Below are positions 1-8,628 of a stretch of 64,000 bases of DNA, in pieces. The position numbers and the translations under genes are program-made. Below the pieces are notes generated by a model that did no database searches, was not told the origin of the DNA, and saw only the letters and a program-made list of their open reading frames with translations. Each line of letters starts with the position of its first letter. Within the stretch, counting starts at the first letter, position 1. The DNA is from Pseudomonas sivasensis (lineage in GTDB: Bacteria > Pseudomonadota > Gammaproteobacteria > Pseudomonadales > Pseudomonadaceae), in the NCBI RefSeq assembly GCF_013778505.1, contig NZ_JAAOWU010000018.1:48896-112895 (forward strand). Reading direction: 5' to 3'.

Positions 1-696
1 CGCTCGGTATCGGCCGCCAAGCCGAAAGTCGCTGACTACCCGTTCACTACCCTGGTGCCAAACCTGGGTGTGGTCAGCGTTGACCGCTGGAAAAGCTTCG
101 TGATCGCCGACATTCCAGGCCTGATCGAAGGGGCTTCCGACGGCGCAGGCCTGGGGATTCGCTTCCTCAAGCATTTGTCCCGCACCCGTTTGCTGCTGCA
201 CCTCGTCGACATGGCGCCATTGGATGACACCAGTGCACCAGACGCCGCCGAAGTGATCGTCAGCGAGCTGACCAAGTTCAGCCCGGCCCTGGCCGAGCGT
301 GATCGTTGGTTGGTGCTGAACAAGTGCGACCAGATCCTCGAGGAAGAGCACGAGGAGCGCGTCAAGGAAATCGTTGATCGCCTGGAATGGACGGGTCCGG
401 TCTACGTGATCTCGGCCATCGCCAAAGAAGGCACCGAGCGCCTGACCCGCGACATCATGCGCTACCTCGAAGACCGTGCTGACCGCCTGGCGGCCGACCC
501 GGTGTTCAAGGCCGAACTCGCCGAACTCGACCAGCAGATCGAAGACGAAGCCCGTGCCCAGCTGCAAGCTCTGGACGACCAGCGTGCCCTGCGCCGCAGC
601 GGCGTGAAGTCGGTCCACGACATCGGCGACGACGATTGGGACGAAGAAGACGTGGATGATGAAGACGGTCCAGAAATCATTTACGTGCGCGACTGA
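1..696 (+). CDS. obgE: GTPase Obg/CgtA, 3' part (truncated by window edge)
   Basis: This is the last 231 codons of the ribosome-associated GTPase ObgE, which acts in 50S subunit maturation and stress signalling. The frame is open from base 1. The GTPase elements appear in order: switch I (DYPFTTLVPNLG), G3 (DIPGLIEG), G4 (NKCD) and G5 (SAIAKEG). A very acidic C-terminal tail (DDDWDEEDVDDED) follows, as in other proteobacterial Obg proteins. The N-terminal Obg fold and the P-loop lie outside the window. It is followed by a hairpin terminator and then proB, the usual obg-proB order in pseudomonads. Identification is firm; only the start is missing. Confidence 0.97.
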   Translation, partial: RSVSAAKPKVADYPFTTLVPNLGVVSVDRWKSFVIADIPGLIEGASDGAGLGIRFLKHLSRTRLLLHLVDMAPLDDTSAPDAAEVIVSELTKFSPALAERDRWLVLNKCDQILEEEHEERVKEIVDRLEWTGPVYVISAIAKEGTERLTRDIMRYLEDRADRLAADPVFKAELAELDQQIEDEARAQLQALDDQRALRRSGVKSVHDIGDDDWDEEDVDDEDGPEIIYVRD

Positions 697-716
697 TTCG
701 TTGCAGTAAACTTAAG

Positions 717-740
717 CGCCGCTCACATGAGCGGCGTTTT
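717..740 (+). terminator. Rho-independent terminator after obgE
   Basis: Nine-base arms CGCCGCTCA and TGAGCGGCG are followed directly by TTTT. The hairpin lies 20 nt after the obgE stop codon and separates it from proB. Confidence 0.8.
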
Positions 741-820
741 GGTATCTGGGTATTACGTAGCCACGAATAACGTTATGGGCAGCGCTGGGTCGCGCGGCCC
801 TCTATCTAAGGTTGAAGATG

Positions 821-1939
821 ATGCGGAGCAAAGTGACAGGTGCGCAGCGTTGGGTCGTAAAGATCGGAAGTGCGCTGCTGACGGCGGATGGCAAAGGCCT
901 GGATCGCGCAGCAATGAGCGTCTGGGTGGAGCAGATGGTGGCCTTGCATGAGGCTGGTGTCGAGTTGGTGCTGGTGTCGTCCGGGGCGGTTGCCGCCGGG
1001 ATGAGCCGTCTCGGCTGGACCGCGCGACCCAGCGCGATGCACGAACTGCAAGCCGCTGCCGCCATCGGCCAGATGGGCCTGGTGCAAGCCTGGGAGTCCA
1101 GCTTCGCCGAGCACGGCCGCCACACGGCGCAGATCCTGCTGACTCACGACGACCTGTCCGACCGCAAGCGCTACCTCAACGCCCGCAGTACGTTGCGCGC
1201 CCTGGTGGAGCTCAAGGTGATCCCGGTGATCAACGAGAACGACACCGTGGTCACCGACGAAATCCGTTTCGGCGACAACGACACCCTGGCCGCACTGGTA
1301 GCCAACCTGGTGGAAGCCGACTTGCTGGTGATCCTCACTGATCGCGACGGCATGTTCGACGCCGATCCGCGCAACAACCCCGATGCGCAGCTTATTTATG
1401 AAGCCCGCGCCGATGACCCGGCGCTGGACGCCGTGGCCGGCAGTGTCGGCGGTGCCCTGGGCCGTGGCGGCATGCAGACCAAGCTGCGGGCTGCGCGTCT
1501 GGCTGCACGCTCCGGTGCCCACACCATTATCGTCGGTGGGCGCCTGGAGCGCGTGTTGGACCGCCTCAAGGCTGGCGAACGCATCGGCACGTTGCTGTCG
1601 CCGGAACGCGGCATGCTGGCGGCGCGCAAGCAGTGGCTGGCTGGGCATCTGCAAACCCGTGGCACTCTGGTGCTGGACGACGGCGCGGTATCGGCACTGT
1701 CCCAGGGCAACAAGAGCCTGCTGCCGGTGGGCGTCAAGCTGGTACAGGGCAGCTTCCGCCGCGGCGAAATGGTGGTGTGCGTAGCGCCCGACGGTCGTGA
1801 GATCGCCCGTGGCCTGGCCAATTACAGTGCCCTGGAAGCACAGAAAATTATTGGACAATCGTCTGACGCGATTGTCGGACTATTAGGTTACATGGCCGAA
1901 CCTGAACTGGTTCACCGCGACAACCTGATCCTGGTCTAA
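821..1939 (+). CDS. proB: Glutamate 5-kinase
   Basis: It catalyses the first step of proline synthesis, ATP-dependent phosphorylation of glutamate. The 372-residue protein has the N-terminal amino-acid-kinase domain (KIGSALLT near residue 14, SSGAVAAG near 50, NENDTV near 145, DRDGMF near 170) and a C-terminal PUA domain from about residue 275, the usual bacterial two-domain form. Three starts are possible (TTG 812, ATG 818, ATG 821). ATG 821 is chosen because it gives the family length and has AAGG at a suitable distance. creA follows after 15 nt, so the two are probably co-transcribed. Confidence 0.96.
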   Translation: MRSKVTGAQRWVVKIGSALLTADGKGLDRAAMSVWVEQMVALHEAGVELVLVSSGAVAAGMSRLGWTARPSAMHELQAAAAIGQMGLVQAWESSFAEHGRHTAQILLTHDDLSDRKRYLNARSTLRALVELKVIPVINENDTVVTDEIRFGDNDTLAALVANLVEADLLVILTDRDGMFDADPRNNPDAQLIYEARADDPALDAVAGSVGGALGRGGMQTKLRAARLAARSGAHTIIVGGRLERVLDRLKAGERIGTLLSPERGMLAARKQWLAGHLQTRGTLVLDDGAVSALSQGNKSLLPVGVKLVQGSFRRGEMVVCVAPDGREIARGLANYSALEAQKIIGQSSDAIVGLLGYMAEPELVHRDNLILV

Positions 1940-1954
1940 CCAAAGGAATATACG

Positions 1955-2419
1955 ATGCGTTTAGTGAAGTTTGCGTTGGGCCTGCTGTTGCTGACGCCGT
2001 TGCTGGCCAGCGCCGAAGAGGTTGGCCAGGTGTCGACGGTGTTTAAATTCGTCGGCCCCAACGACCGAATTGTCGTCGAAGCGTTTGACGACCCCAAGGT
2101 CGACGGCGTGACCTGCTACTTGTCCCGCGCCAAGACCGGTGGCGTCAAAGGCGGCCTGGGCCTGGCCGAAGATCGCGCTGAAGCATCGATTGCCTGCCGT
2201 CAGGTCGGCCCGATCCGCTTCAAGGGCGAACTGAAGGACGGCGACGAAGTGTTCAAGGAGCGCACCTCGCTGGTGTTCAAAACCATGCAAGTGGTGCGTT
2301 TCCTCGACAAGAAGCGCAACACCCTGGTGTACCTGGTCTACAGCGACCGCCTGATCGAAGGCAGCCCGCAGAACGCCGTGACCGCAATTCCGATTTTGCC
2401 GTGGCCGACCGCTCAGTAA
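1955..2419 (+). CDS. creA: CreA family periplasmic protein
   Basis: This 154-residue exported protein belongs to the CreA family, whose biochemical role is unknown. Residues 1-20 form a clear Sec signal peptide ending ASA. The mature part carries the family stretches 'FKFVGPNDRIVVEAFDDP', 'VTCYLSRAKTGG' and 'ASIACRQVGPI'. AAAGGAA precedes the ATG at good spacing. The gene sits 15 nt after proB, as in other pseudomonads (obg-proB-creA). Family assignment is firm; function is not known. Confidence 0.92.
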   Translation: MRLVKFALGLLLLTPLLASAEEVGQVSTVFKFVGPNDRIVVEAFDDPKVDGVTCYLSRAKTGGVKGGLGLAEDRAEASIACRQVGPIRFKGELKDGDEVFKERTSLVFKTMQVVRFLDKKRNTLVYLVYSDRLIEGSPQNAVTAIPILPWPTAQ

Positions 2420-2520
2420 TCCGCAGGCGGGTTTTGTAATCGGCGTCTATGATTGCAGGCTTGCGGGTTGTAACCTCAAGGCGCCGCTTTGCTAAGAACA
2501 TGGGATATCTGGAGTTCGTC

Positions 2521-3003
2521 ATGAGTGCTTTCCACGACCTGAAACTCAAAGCTTTGGACGGACAAGAGTTGCCACTGGCGCCCTTCAAGGGGCAAGTAGT
2601 GCTGGTGGTCAATGTAGCCTCCAAATGTGGCCTGACCCCGCAATATGCGGCGTTGGAGAACCTCTATCAGCAGTACAAGGACCAAGGGTTTACTGTGCTG
2701 GGCCTGCCGTGCAACCAGTTTGCCGGCCAGGAACCGGGCACTGAGGAAGAAATCCGCGAGTTCTGCAGCCTGAACTACGGCGTGACCTTTCCCTTGGGCA
2801 GCAAGCTCGATGTCAATGGCCCTGAGCGTCACCAGCTCTACCGGTTGCTGGCGGGTGAGGGGGCCGAATTTCCCGGCGATATCACCTGGAATTTTGAGAA
2901 GTTCCTGCTGGGTAAAGATGGTAGGGTCCTTGCTCGATTCTCACCGCGTACCCCGCCGGAAGACCCTTCGATCGTCCAGGCCATCGAAAAAGCCTTGAGC
3001 TAA
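2521..3003 (+). CDS. Glutathione peroxidase family thiol peroxidase
   Basis: This 160-residue GPx-family protein reduces peroxides. It is the Cys type: the peroxidatic residue is Cys36 in ASKCGLTPQY. Gln66 (PCNQF) and the WNFEKFL motif complete the catalytic tetrad. Cys82 (EFCSLNYG) is where bacterial and plant homologues place the resolving Cys, so thioredoxin, rather than glutathione, may be the reductant. An in-frame ATG at 2449 exists, but the ATG at 2521 has GGAG upstream and begins exactly where homologues begin. It is a single gene between creA and an old yellow enzyme gene. Confidence 0.94.
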   Translation: MSAFHDLKLKALDGQELPLAPFKGQVVLVVNVASKCGLTPQYAALENLYQQYKDQGFTVLGLPCNQFAGQEPGTEEEIREFCSLNYGVTFPLGSKLDVNGPERHQLYRLLAGEGAEFPGDITWNFEKFLLGKDGRVLARFSPRTPPEDPSIVQAIEKALS

Positions 3004-3013
3004 ATCACTTCTC

Positions 3014-3060
3014 TTGTGGTGAGCGGACCTTTCCCGCTATGGGCTGCGTAGCAGCCCAAA
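3014..3060. repeat. Solitary REP element (GTGGTGAGCGG family)
   Basis: A sequence beginning GTGGTGAGCGG and ending in the hairpin GGGCTGC-GTA-GCAGCCC lies just after the peroxidase gene. The same family forms a pair at 56105-56239. There is no T-tract, so it is not a standard terminator. Confidence 0.65.
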
Positions 3061-3167
3061 TACCCCACCGCTTTTACCCCTTAATCACCAAAATCAATAG
3101 TGCTACCGGGCGCGTTCCACTCCTCATATTATCCGCATCATAAACCCAGTCACCCGTGGAGTGCTCC

Positions 3168-4271
3168 ATGCCCGTCCAAGCCTTGTTCAAACCCTTCCAG
3201 CTCGGTGCACTGCAACTGTCGACCCGCGTGGTCATGGCGCCGATGACCCGCTCGTTTTCTCCGGGTGGTGTACCTAATTCCAACGTCATCGAATACTACC
3301 GTCGCCGTGCGGCCGCTGGCGTGGGCTTGATCATCACTGAAGGCACCGTGGTCGGTCACCAGGCCTCTAACGGCTACCCGAATGTCCCGCATTTCTACGG
3401 TGAAGCGGCCCTGGCCGGGTGGAAGAAAGTGGTCGATGCCGTGCACGCCGAAGGCGGCAAGATTGTCCCTCAGTTGTGGCATGTCGGCAGCGTGCGCCGT
3501 ATCGGCACTGAGCCTGATGCCAGCGTGCCGGCCTATGGTCCGATGGAGAAACTCAAGGACGGCAACGTGGTGGTCCACGGCATGACCGCCCAGGATATCA
3601 AGGACGTGATCAACGCTTTCGCCCAAGCTGCCAAAGACGCCCAAAGCATCGGCATGGACGGCGTGGAAATCCATGGCGCCCACGGTTATCTGGTCGATCA
3701 GTTCTTCTGGGAAGGCAGCAACCAGCGTACCGACGAGTACGGCGGTAGCCTGGCCAACCGCTCGCGTTTTGCCATCGAGCTGATCCAGGCTACGCGCGCC
3801 GCTGTCGGCCCGAACTTCCCGATCATCTTCCGTTTCTCCCAGTGGAAGCAGCAGGACTACACCGCGCGTCTGGTACAAACCCCTGAGGCGTTGGGTGAAT
3901 TCCTCAAGCCGCTGTCCGACGCCGGCGTGGATATTTTCCACTGCTCAACCCGACGTTTCTGGGAGCCGGAATTCGAAGGTTCCGACCTCAATCTGGCCGG
4001 TTGGGCGCGCCAACTCACCGGCAAACCAACTATTACCGTGGGCAGTGTCGGCCTGGATGGCGAGTTCCTGCAGTTTATGGTCAACACCGACAAAGTCGCG
4101 CAGCCGGCCAGCCTTGAGAAACTGCTGGAGCGCCTGAACAACGACGAGTTTGATCTGGTTGCCGTAGGTCGTGCGTTGTTGGTTGACCCGGATTGGGCCG
4201 TGAAGGTGCGTGAAGGACGTGAGGGTGACATCCTGCCATTCAGTCGTGAGGCGTTGACGACTCTGGTGTAA
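3168..4271 (+). CDS. Old yellow enzyme family NADH:flavin oxidoreductase
   Basis: This 367-residue FMN-binding TIM-barrel protein is of the OYE/alkene-reductase family, predicted to reduce activated C=C bonds with NAD(P)H. Visible signatures are VVMAPMTRSFS near residue 25, LIITEGT, QLWHVGS, the substrate-binding HGAHGYLVDQFFW and the DEYGGSLANRSRF stretch typical of the family. The C-terminal VGRALLVDPDWAVKV is the phosphate-binding end of the barrel. A GTG at 3156 is in frame, but GGAG sits 6 nt before the ATG at 3168. The natural substrate cannot be read from sequence. Its 3' end overlaps the convergent glycosyltransferase gene by 32 nt. Confidence 0.93.
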   Translation: MPVQALFKPFQLGALQLSTRVVMAPMTRSFSPGGVPNSNVIEYYRRRAAAGVGLIITEGTVVGHQASNGYPNVPHFYGEAALAGWKKVVDAVHAEGGKIVPQLWHVGSVRRIGTEPDASVPAYGPMEKLKDGNVVVHGMTAQDIKDVINAFAQAAKDAQSIGMDGVEIHGAHGYLVDQFFWEGSNQRTDEYGGSLANRSRFAIELIQATRAAVGPNFPIIFRFSQWKQQDYTARLVQTPEALGEFLKPLSDAGVDIFHCSTRRFWEPEFEGSDLNLAGWARQLTGKPTITVGSVGLDGEFLQFMVNTDKVAQPASLEKLLERLNNDEFDLVAVGRALLVDPDWAVKVREGREGDILPFSREALTTLV

Positions 4272-5442
4272 GTGGCGTCAGGGCGGGCTCCAGGTGCCCG
4301 TCCTCGCACACACCGCGCAACTGGCGTTCGAACTGCTCGATAATCGCTGGCCAACCCTGGCGACTGGCATGTTGGCGAGCATTCAGGCGGGCCCTGCGCA
4401 ACGTTTCGCGTTCTTCCAGCAGCCAGATGGCTGCATCGCAAAACGCCTCTTCATCCCCCGGCATCGCCAGTGCGCCGCTATAGCCGTGCCGCAGGTGCTG
4501 GCTTGCGGCTGCCTGGTCGTACGCCACCACACCAAGGCCTGAGGCCATGGCTTCCAGCACTACATTACCGAAGGTCTCCGTCAGGCTGGGAAACAGAAAC
4601 AGGTCTCCCGACGCGTAATGCCGTGCCAACTCTTCACCGCGTTGGGTGCCGCAGAATACTGCTTCGGGCAGGTCGTGCTCCAGCAGTGCACGTTGCGGGC
4701 CGTCCCCGACGACAATCAGCTTCATTGGGCGGGATGGGTAGGTTTTCTGTAGCGCATCAAAGCAGCGCTTGAGCAGCCCGAGGTTTTTCTCCTGGGCCAG
4801 GCGGCCAACGTGCAGCACAGCGATATCGTCGTTCTCTAAACCCCAGCTTTCACGCAGTGCATTGTCACGCTTGGTCGGGTGGAATAACTGGCTGTCGACA
4901 CCCCGCGACAACATTCCCAGGCGCTCGAAATGCCGACGCTCCAACTCCAGGCGTTGGCTGGCGCTGGGCACCAGGGTCAACGTCGAACGGTTGTGAAACC
5001 AGCGCAGGTAATGCGTGACCATTCGGCTGAGCAGGCTCAAGCCGTACTGGTTCGAATACTGTTGGAAATTGGTGTGAAAGCCGCTGACCACACTGATGCC
5101 CAGGCGCCGTGCTGCACGCAGTGCCGACAAGCCCAGCGGGCCTTCAGTGGCGATGTAGAGCACGTCCGGGCGTTGGCGTGTCCAGCGGCGCAGCAACTTG
5201 TGCATCGACGACTGACCCCACTGCAGGCCCGGATAACCCGGCAGTGGCCAGCCGCGGCACAGCAGGAGTTCGTCGTCGCTGAGCCGGCTCTGATCGACGC
5301 CTTGGCGTGGGCGTACCAGTTCGACTTGATGGCCGCGCGCGCGCAAACCCTCGCACAGGCGACCAAGGGTATTGGCCACCCCGTTGATCTCTGGCGGGAA
5401 GGTTTCGGTGATGAGGGTGATATGAAGCGAGGCTGTCGTCAT
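4240..5442 (-). CDS. GT4-family glycosyltransferase (GT-B fold)
   Basis: This is a retaining glycosyltransferase of about 400 residues, similar to sugar-nucleotide-dependent lipid mannosyltransferases. The N-terminal acceptor domain starts LHITLITETFPPEINGV with the glycine loop used by GT4 enzymes. The donor domain contains VGRLAQEKNL, VVGDGPQ and the E-x7-E region LTETFGNVVLEAMASG. An upstream ATG (5475) would add 11 residues; conservation begins only after MTTAS, so 5442 is preferred. The 3' end overlaps the convergent oxidoreductase gene. cysZ lies just upstream on the same strand, 54 nt away. The acceptor is unknown. Confidence 0.9.
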   Translation of the reverse strand: MTTASLHITLITETFPPEINGVANTLGRLCEGLRARGHQVELVRPRQGVDQSRLSDDELLLCRGWPLPGYPGLQWGQSSMHKLLRRWTRQRPDVLYIATEGPLGLSALRAARRLGISVVSGFHTNFQQYSNQYGLSLLSRMVTHYLRWFHNRSTLTLVPSASQRLELERRHFERLGMLSRGVDSQLFHPTKRDNALRESWGLENDDIAVLHVGRLAQEKNLGLLKRCFDALQKTYPSRPMKLIVVGDGPQRALLEHDLPEAVFCGTQRGEELARHYASGDLFLFPSLTETFGNVVLEAMASGLGVVAYDQAAASQHLRHGYSGALAMPGDEEAFCDAAIWLLEERETLRRARLNARQHASRQGWPAIIEQFERQLRGVCEDGHLEPALTPLTPESSTPHD

Positions 5443-5496
5443 GACCCACAGTGTCCGTGTGGGCCATGTCGCCATTGTGTCATCCAGATGATGGAT

Positions 5497-6261
5497 TTAT
5501 GACTTGGTGACCTTGGGGTTCGCCATCGCCTCGGCGCCTTGCTCGCGCACCCAGAACAAGGTAGCGCCAGCCACCGCCGCAGGCATCATCAGCAGGTTGA
5601 CCACCGGCACCAGCAGCACCAGATAGACGATCCCGCCAAAGCTCATGCTCTGCCAGCGTTTCTGGCGTAACCAGGCGAGCATTTCGTTCCAGCCCAGTTT
5701 GTGGTTGTCTGCCGGGTAGTCGATGTATTGGATTGCCATCATCCACACGCCAAACAGCAGCCACAGCGGCGCGGCGATCAGGTTGACCACGGGAATAAAC
5801 GAAAGGATAAACAGGCCGATCGCCCGTGGCAGGAAGTAGCCGAGCTTGCGCATTTCTCGGGCTAGGGTGCGGGGGACCATGGCGATCAACTCGCCCCAAC
5901 TGAAGGCCGGGAAGTCATCGGTACCGCGCACCACCACTTCTACCTTCTCTGAGAGAAAGCCATTGAACGGCGCCGCGATGATATTGGCGAGCATGGTGAA
6001 GGTGAAAAACACCATCAGCACCACCAACACTACAAAGAGGGGCCATAGCAGGTAATTCAAAAAGCTCAGCCAACTCGGCAGCGTCGGCATTAAGTGCTCG
6101 ACCCACAAGCTGAACTGGTGGCCGGCGAAGTAAATCAATCCGACGAACAGCACCAGGTTGATCATCAGCGGCAACAGCACAAACAGGCGTAGGCCGGGGC
6201 TCAACACCAGTTTGAGGCCTTCACGCAGGTATTGCGGGCCGGAAAGAACAGGGGCAGGCAT
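5497..6261 (-). CDS. cysZ: Sulfate transporter CysZ
   Basis: This 254-residue inner-membrane protein belongs to the CysZ family, which imports sulfate for cysteine synthesis. Hydrophobic helices near residues 30-55, 70-100, 140-175 and 205-235 fit the family. Recognisable stretches are NIIAAPFNGFLSEKVE and PRTLAREMRKLGYFL. The ATG at 6261 is preceded by GGAG and begins MPAPVLSGPQYL; a longer upstream frame to 6372 is low-quality sequence. The gene is divergent from trxB, an association that makes sense because sulfate reduction uses thioredoxin. Confidence 0.94.
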   Translation of the reverse strand: MPAPVLSGPQYLREGLKLVLSPGLRLFVLLPLMINLVLFVGLIYFAGHQFSLWVEHLMPTLPSWLSFLNYLLWPLFVVLVVLMVFFTFTMLANIIAAPFNGFLSEKVEVVVRGTDDFPAFSWGELIAMVPRTLAREMRKLGYFLPRAIGLFILSFIPVVNLIAAPLWLLFGVWMMAIQYIDYPADNHKLGWNEMLAWLRQKRWQSMSFGGIVYLVLLVPVVNLLMMPAAVAGATLFWVREQGAEAMANPKVTKS

Positions 6262-6542
6262 GGAGAACTCCGAGCAGGATGACGAACGCGCCGACCTTAC
6301 CGACTTTGTATCCGAGGCGAAAGCGGCGACATCAACAGTAACAAACGCCTCGATTAGCTGGGCTGACAGCATAGAGACCGCCTATGAGCTGGATTGTTAA
6401 ACCGTATTTCCTTAATCTTGCCCCCCTCTATACGCTGCACCCATTATTTTCAGGATCTGCGAGTTAAAGCCTTCCCCAAGTGCTTCGCAGTCCTTTTTTA
6501 TTCCAGCCGCCTTGTAGTCCGGGCGGTCGATAGGAGTGAGTC

Positions 6543-7505
6543 ATGTCTGATACCCGTCATTCGCGAGTGATTATTCTCGGTTCCGGCCCTGCCGGTTACA
6601 GCGCTGCTGTCTATGCTGCCCGGGCCAACCTCAAGCCGCTGCTGATCACCGGCATGCAGGCGGGCGGTCAGTTGACCACCACCACGGAAGTCGACAACTG
6701 GCCTGGCGACGTCCACGGCCTGACTGGCCCGGTGCTGATGGAGCGTATGAAAGAACACGCCGAGCGCTTTGAAACCGAGATCGTTTTTGATCACATCAAC
6801 CAAGTCGACTTCTCGAAAAAGCCTTACAGCCTGACCGGCGACAGCGGCGTTTACACCTGTGACGCGCTGATCATCGCCACTGGCGCCAGCGCCCGTTACC
6901 TGGGCCTGCCATCGGAAGAAGCGTTCATGGGCAAGGGCGTTTCAGCCTGCGCGACCTGCGACGGTTTCTTCTACCGCAACAAGCCGGTCGCCGTAGTCGG
7001 CGGCGGTAACACTGCCGTTGAAGAGGCGCTGTACCTGGCCAATATCGCCAGCACCGTGACCCTGGTTCACCGCCGCGAGACTTTCCGCGCCGAGAAGATC
7101 CTGATCGACAAGCTGCACGCCCGTGTCGCTGAAGGCAAGATCATCCTCAAGCTCAACGCCACCCTGGACGAAGTCCTGGGCGACAACATGGGCGTGACCG
7201 GTGCTCGCCTGAAAAACAACGACGGCAGCTTCGACGAGCTGAAAGTCGACGGCGTGTTCATCGCCATCGGCCACACTCCGAACACCTCGTTGTTCGAAGG
7301 CGTGCTGGAAGCCAAAGACGGTTATCTGGTGGTGCAGGGCGGCCGTGAAGGCAATGCGACTGCCACCAATATCGAAGGCATCTTTGCTGCCGGTGATGTG
7401 GCTGACCACGTGTACCGCCAGGCCATTACCTCGGCTGGTGCCGGTTGCATGGCAGCACTGGATGCCGAGCGTTACCTCGACGGTTTGAAGGACGCTTCGT
7501 TCTAA
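6543..7505 (+). CDS. trxB: Thioredoxin-disulfide reductase
   Basis: This 320-residue FAD/NADPH flavoenzyme reduces thioredoxin. The N-terminal FAD motif GSGPAGYSAA (13-22), the redox-active CATC (136-139) and the NADPH-binding GGGNTAVEEAL region with HRRETFRA are all present. The C-terminal FAD motif GIFAAGDVAD is intact. The ATG has TAGGAG upstream at good spacing. It stands alone, with a terminator after it and cysZ divergent. Gene order (peroxidase, oxidoreductase, glycosyltransferase, cysZ, trxB) recalls the P. aeruginosa trxB2 region. Confidence 0.97.
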   Translation: MSDTRHSRVIILGSGPAGYSAAVYAARANLKPLLITGMQAGGQLTTTTEVDNWPGDVHGLTGPVLMERMKEHAERFETEIVFDHINQVDFSKKPYSLTGDSGVYTCDALIIATGASARYLGLPSEEAFMGKGVSACATCDGFFYRNKPVAVVGGGNTAVEEALYLANIASTVTLVHRRETFRAEKILIDKLHARVAEGKIILKLNATLDEVLGDNMGVTGARLKNNDGSFDELKVDGVFIAIGHTPNTSLFEGVLEAKDGYLVVQGGREGNATATNIEGIFAAGDVADHVYRQAITSAGAGCMAALDAERYLDGLKDASF

Positions 7506-7517
7506 ATCGTTGGAATA

Positions 7518-7547
7518 AAAAAAACGGCTGCGAGGCCGGTTTTTTTA
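7518..7547. terminator. Terminator after trxB
   Basis: An A-tract, a CGGC/GCCG stem and a run of seven T follow trxB by about 12 nt. The A-tract on the left makes it plausible in both directions. Confidence 0.7.
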
Positions 7548-7558
7548 TGAGTGCAATT

Positions 7559-7594
7559 TAAATGTGGGAGGGGCAAGTCCCCTCCCATATTTTG
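7559..7594. repeat. Half-REP hairpin
   Basis: Perfect 9-bp arms TGGGAGGGG and CCCCTCCCA surround CAAGT. This is a shortened member of the REP family seen at 20011, 24628 and 27636, and it may also end leftward transcription from the hopJ-like gene. Confidence 0.65.
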
Positions 7595-7607
7595 ATCCGC
7601 GTCTGAC

Positions 7608-7949
7608 TCAGGATTTGCGGGTCAGGGGCTGCGCGGTGAATTTCACACCGGCCAACCCATGGGCAATCAACGCCCGAATATTGCCGTGGTCGCTGCCCTC
7701 AGGCGTCGCCACCACCGAGCGGTAGTGCTCACCAAACGCCAGCAGCGCTTCTTGGTCGCTCAAGCCTTCCAGCACCGCCAAACCCAAGGTCTTGCACGAC
7801 CCTTCATTCTGCCCGGCCGCGTTTTCCACGGTGCCATTGATGAAGGCCTGCGGTTGGTAATCGTAACCGGCCGCGACCAATGCCAGGGTGTCGGCAAAGA
7901 TGTGTTCGCCACTGTTGAGGCTGGCGCGCAGGGTGTTCAAATCAGTCAT
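7608..7949 (-). CDS. HopJ family protein
   Basis: This 113-residue soluble protein matches the HopJ type III effector family by its NGTVENAAGQNEGSCK and HGNIRALIAHG stretches. The family name comes from plant pathogens, but homologues are widespread in organisms without a dedicated type III system, so effector activity should not be assumed. The start MTDLNTLRASL lies within the end of the DUF1244 gene (8-nt overlap), indicating translational coupling. It is the last gene of the leftward fol operon. No signal peptide is visible. Confidence 0.82.
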   Translation of the reverse strand: MTDLNTLRASLNSGEHIFADTLALVAAGYDYQPQAFINGTVENAAGQNEGSCKTLGLAVLEGLSDQEALLAFGEHYRSVVATPEGSDHGNIRALIAHGLAGVKFTAQPLTRKS

Positions 7950-8238
7950 GGGTTTTTCCTTTGGCGAACGCTGCCTGTTGGTCAGCGCTGGCTTCTTTCT
8001 GGTATTGGGCTTTCCACTCGGCGTACGGCATGCCGTACACCACTTCACGAGCGTCATCGAGGCTCAGCTCGATCTGGCGCTCGTCGGCCTCGGCCTTGTA
8101 CCACTTGGACAGGCAGTTACGGCAGAAACCGGAGAGGTTCATCAGGTCGATGTTCTGTACATCCTTGCGGCTGTCCAGATGTGCTACCAGCCGGCGAAAA
8201 GCGGCGGCTTCGAGTTCGAGGCGTTGTTGATCGTTCAT
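7942..8238 (-). CDS. DUF1244 family protein
   Basis: This 98-residue cytoplasmic protein has the conserved core LMNLSGFCRNCLSKWY and EVVYGMPYAEWKAQYQ of the DUF1244 family. The paired cysteines of FCRNC suggest metal or redox chemistry, but no activity is known to me. It starts at the ATG 8238, 16 nt after folX, and its end overlaps the HopJ-family start by 8 nt. Its place in the pterin operon suggests co-expression rather than a proven role in pterin metabolism. Confidence 0.85.
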   Translation of the reverse strand: MNDQQRLELEAAAFRRLVAHLDSRKDVQNIDLMNLSGFCRNCLSKWYKAEADERQIELSLDDAREVVYGMPYAEWKAQYQKEASADQQAAFAKGKTHD

Positions 8239-8254
8239 AGGGTCCACTTCAATG

Positions 8255-8626
8255 TCAGCGGCTGGCCGCCAGGGTAATCGAAACCGATTCGGCAAAGCGC
8301 AGCGCATGGGGCTTATCCACTTCGACCTCGGCGTACAGCACCGATTCATTGCTCATCACCAGGTCCAGCAATTCCTGGGTCAGGCGTTCCAGCAGCGCGA
8401 AGCGGTTGCCTTCCACGTGGGCGATGATCGCCTTGGTGATGGTGCGGTAGTTCAACGCGTGGTCAATATCGTTGTCACGCACGGCGTCCTGGGCTGCATA
8501 CAGGATGGTCAGGTTGATCAGCACATCCTGCTTGTTGAGGATTTCGTCCTCATTGATACCGATGAAGGTACGCAGACACAGGTCCTTGACCCGGATGCGC
8601 GCCATGCCTGGTTGAAGTTGTGGCAT
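8255..8626 (-). CDS. folX: Dihydroneopterin triphosphate 2'-epimerase FolX
   Basis: This 123-residue protein of the tunnelling-fold FolB/FolX family converts 7,8-dihydroneopterin triphosphate to the monapterin form. It has the family start ARIRVKDLCLRTFIGINEDE with the catalytic-region Glu, and AEVEVDKPHALRFAESVSI at the C-terminus. FolX rather than FolB is indicated by the neighbours folE and folM. Its ATG (8626) lies 2 nt after the folE stop. The gene order matches P. aeruginosa folM-folE-folX as I recall it. Confidence 0.93.
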   Translation of the reverse strand: MPQLQPGMARIRVKDLCLRTFIGINEDEILNKQDVLINLTILYAAQDAVRDNDIDHALNYRTITKAIIAHVEGNRFALLERLTQELLDLVMSNESVLYAEVEVDKPHALRFAESVSITLAASR

Positions 8627-8628
8627 TG

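Noticed and set aside
806..1858. Long open frame antisense to proB
   Set aside because: It is a shadow of high-GC codon use; the product has no family features and proB is certain.
3156..3167. Earlier GTG start for the old yellow enzyme
   Set aside because: GGAG at 3158-3161 lies inside that extension and is correctly placed for ATG 3168.
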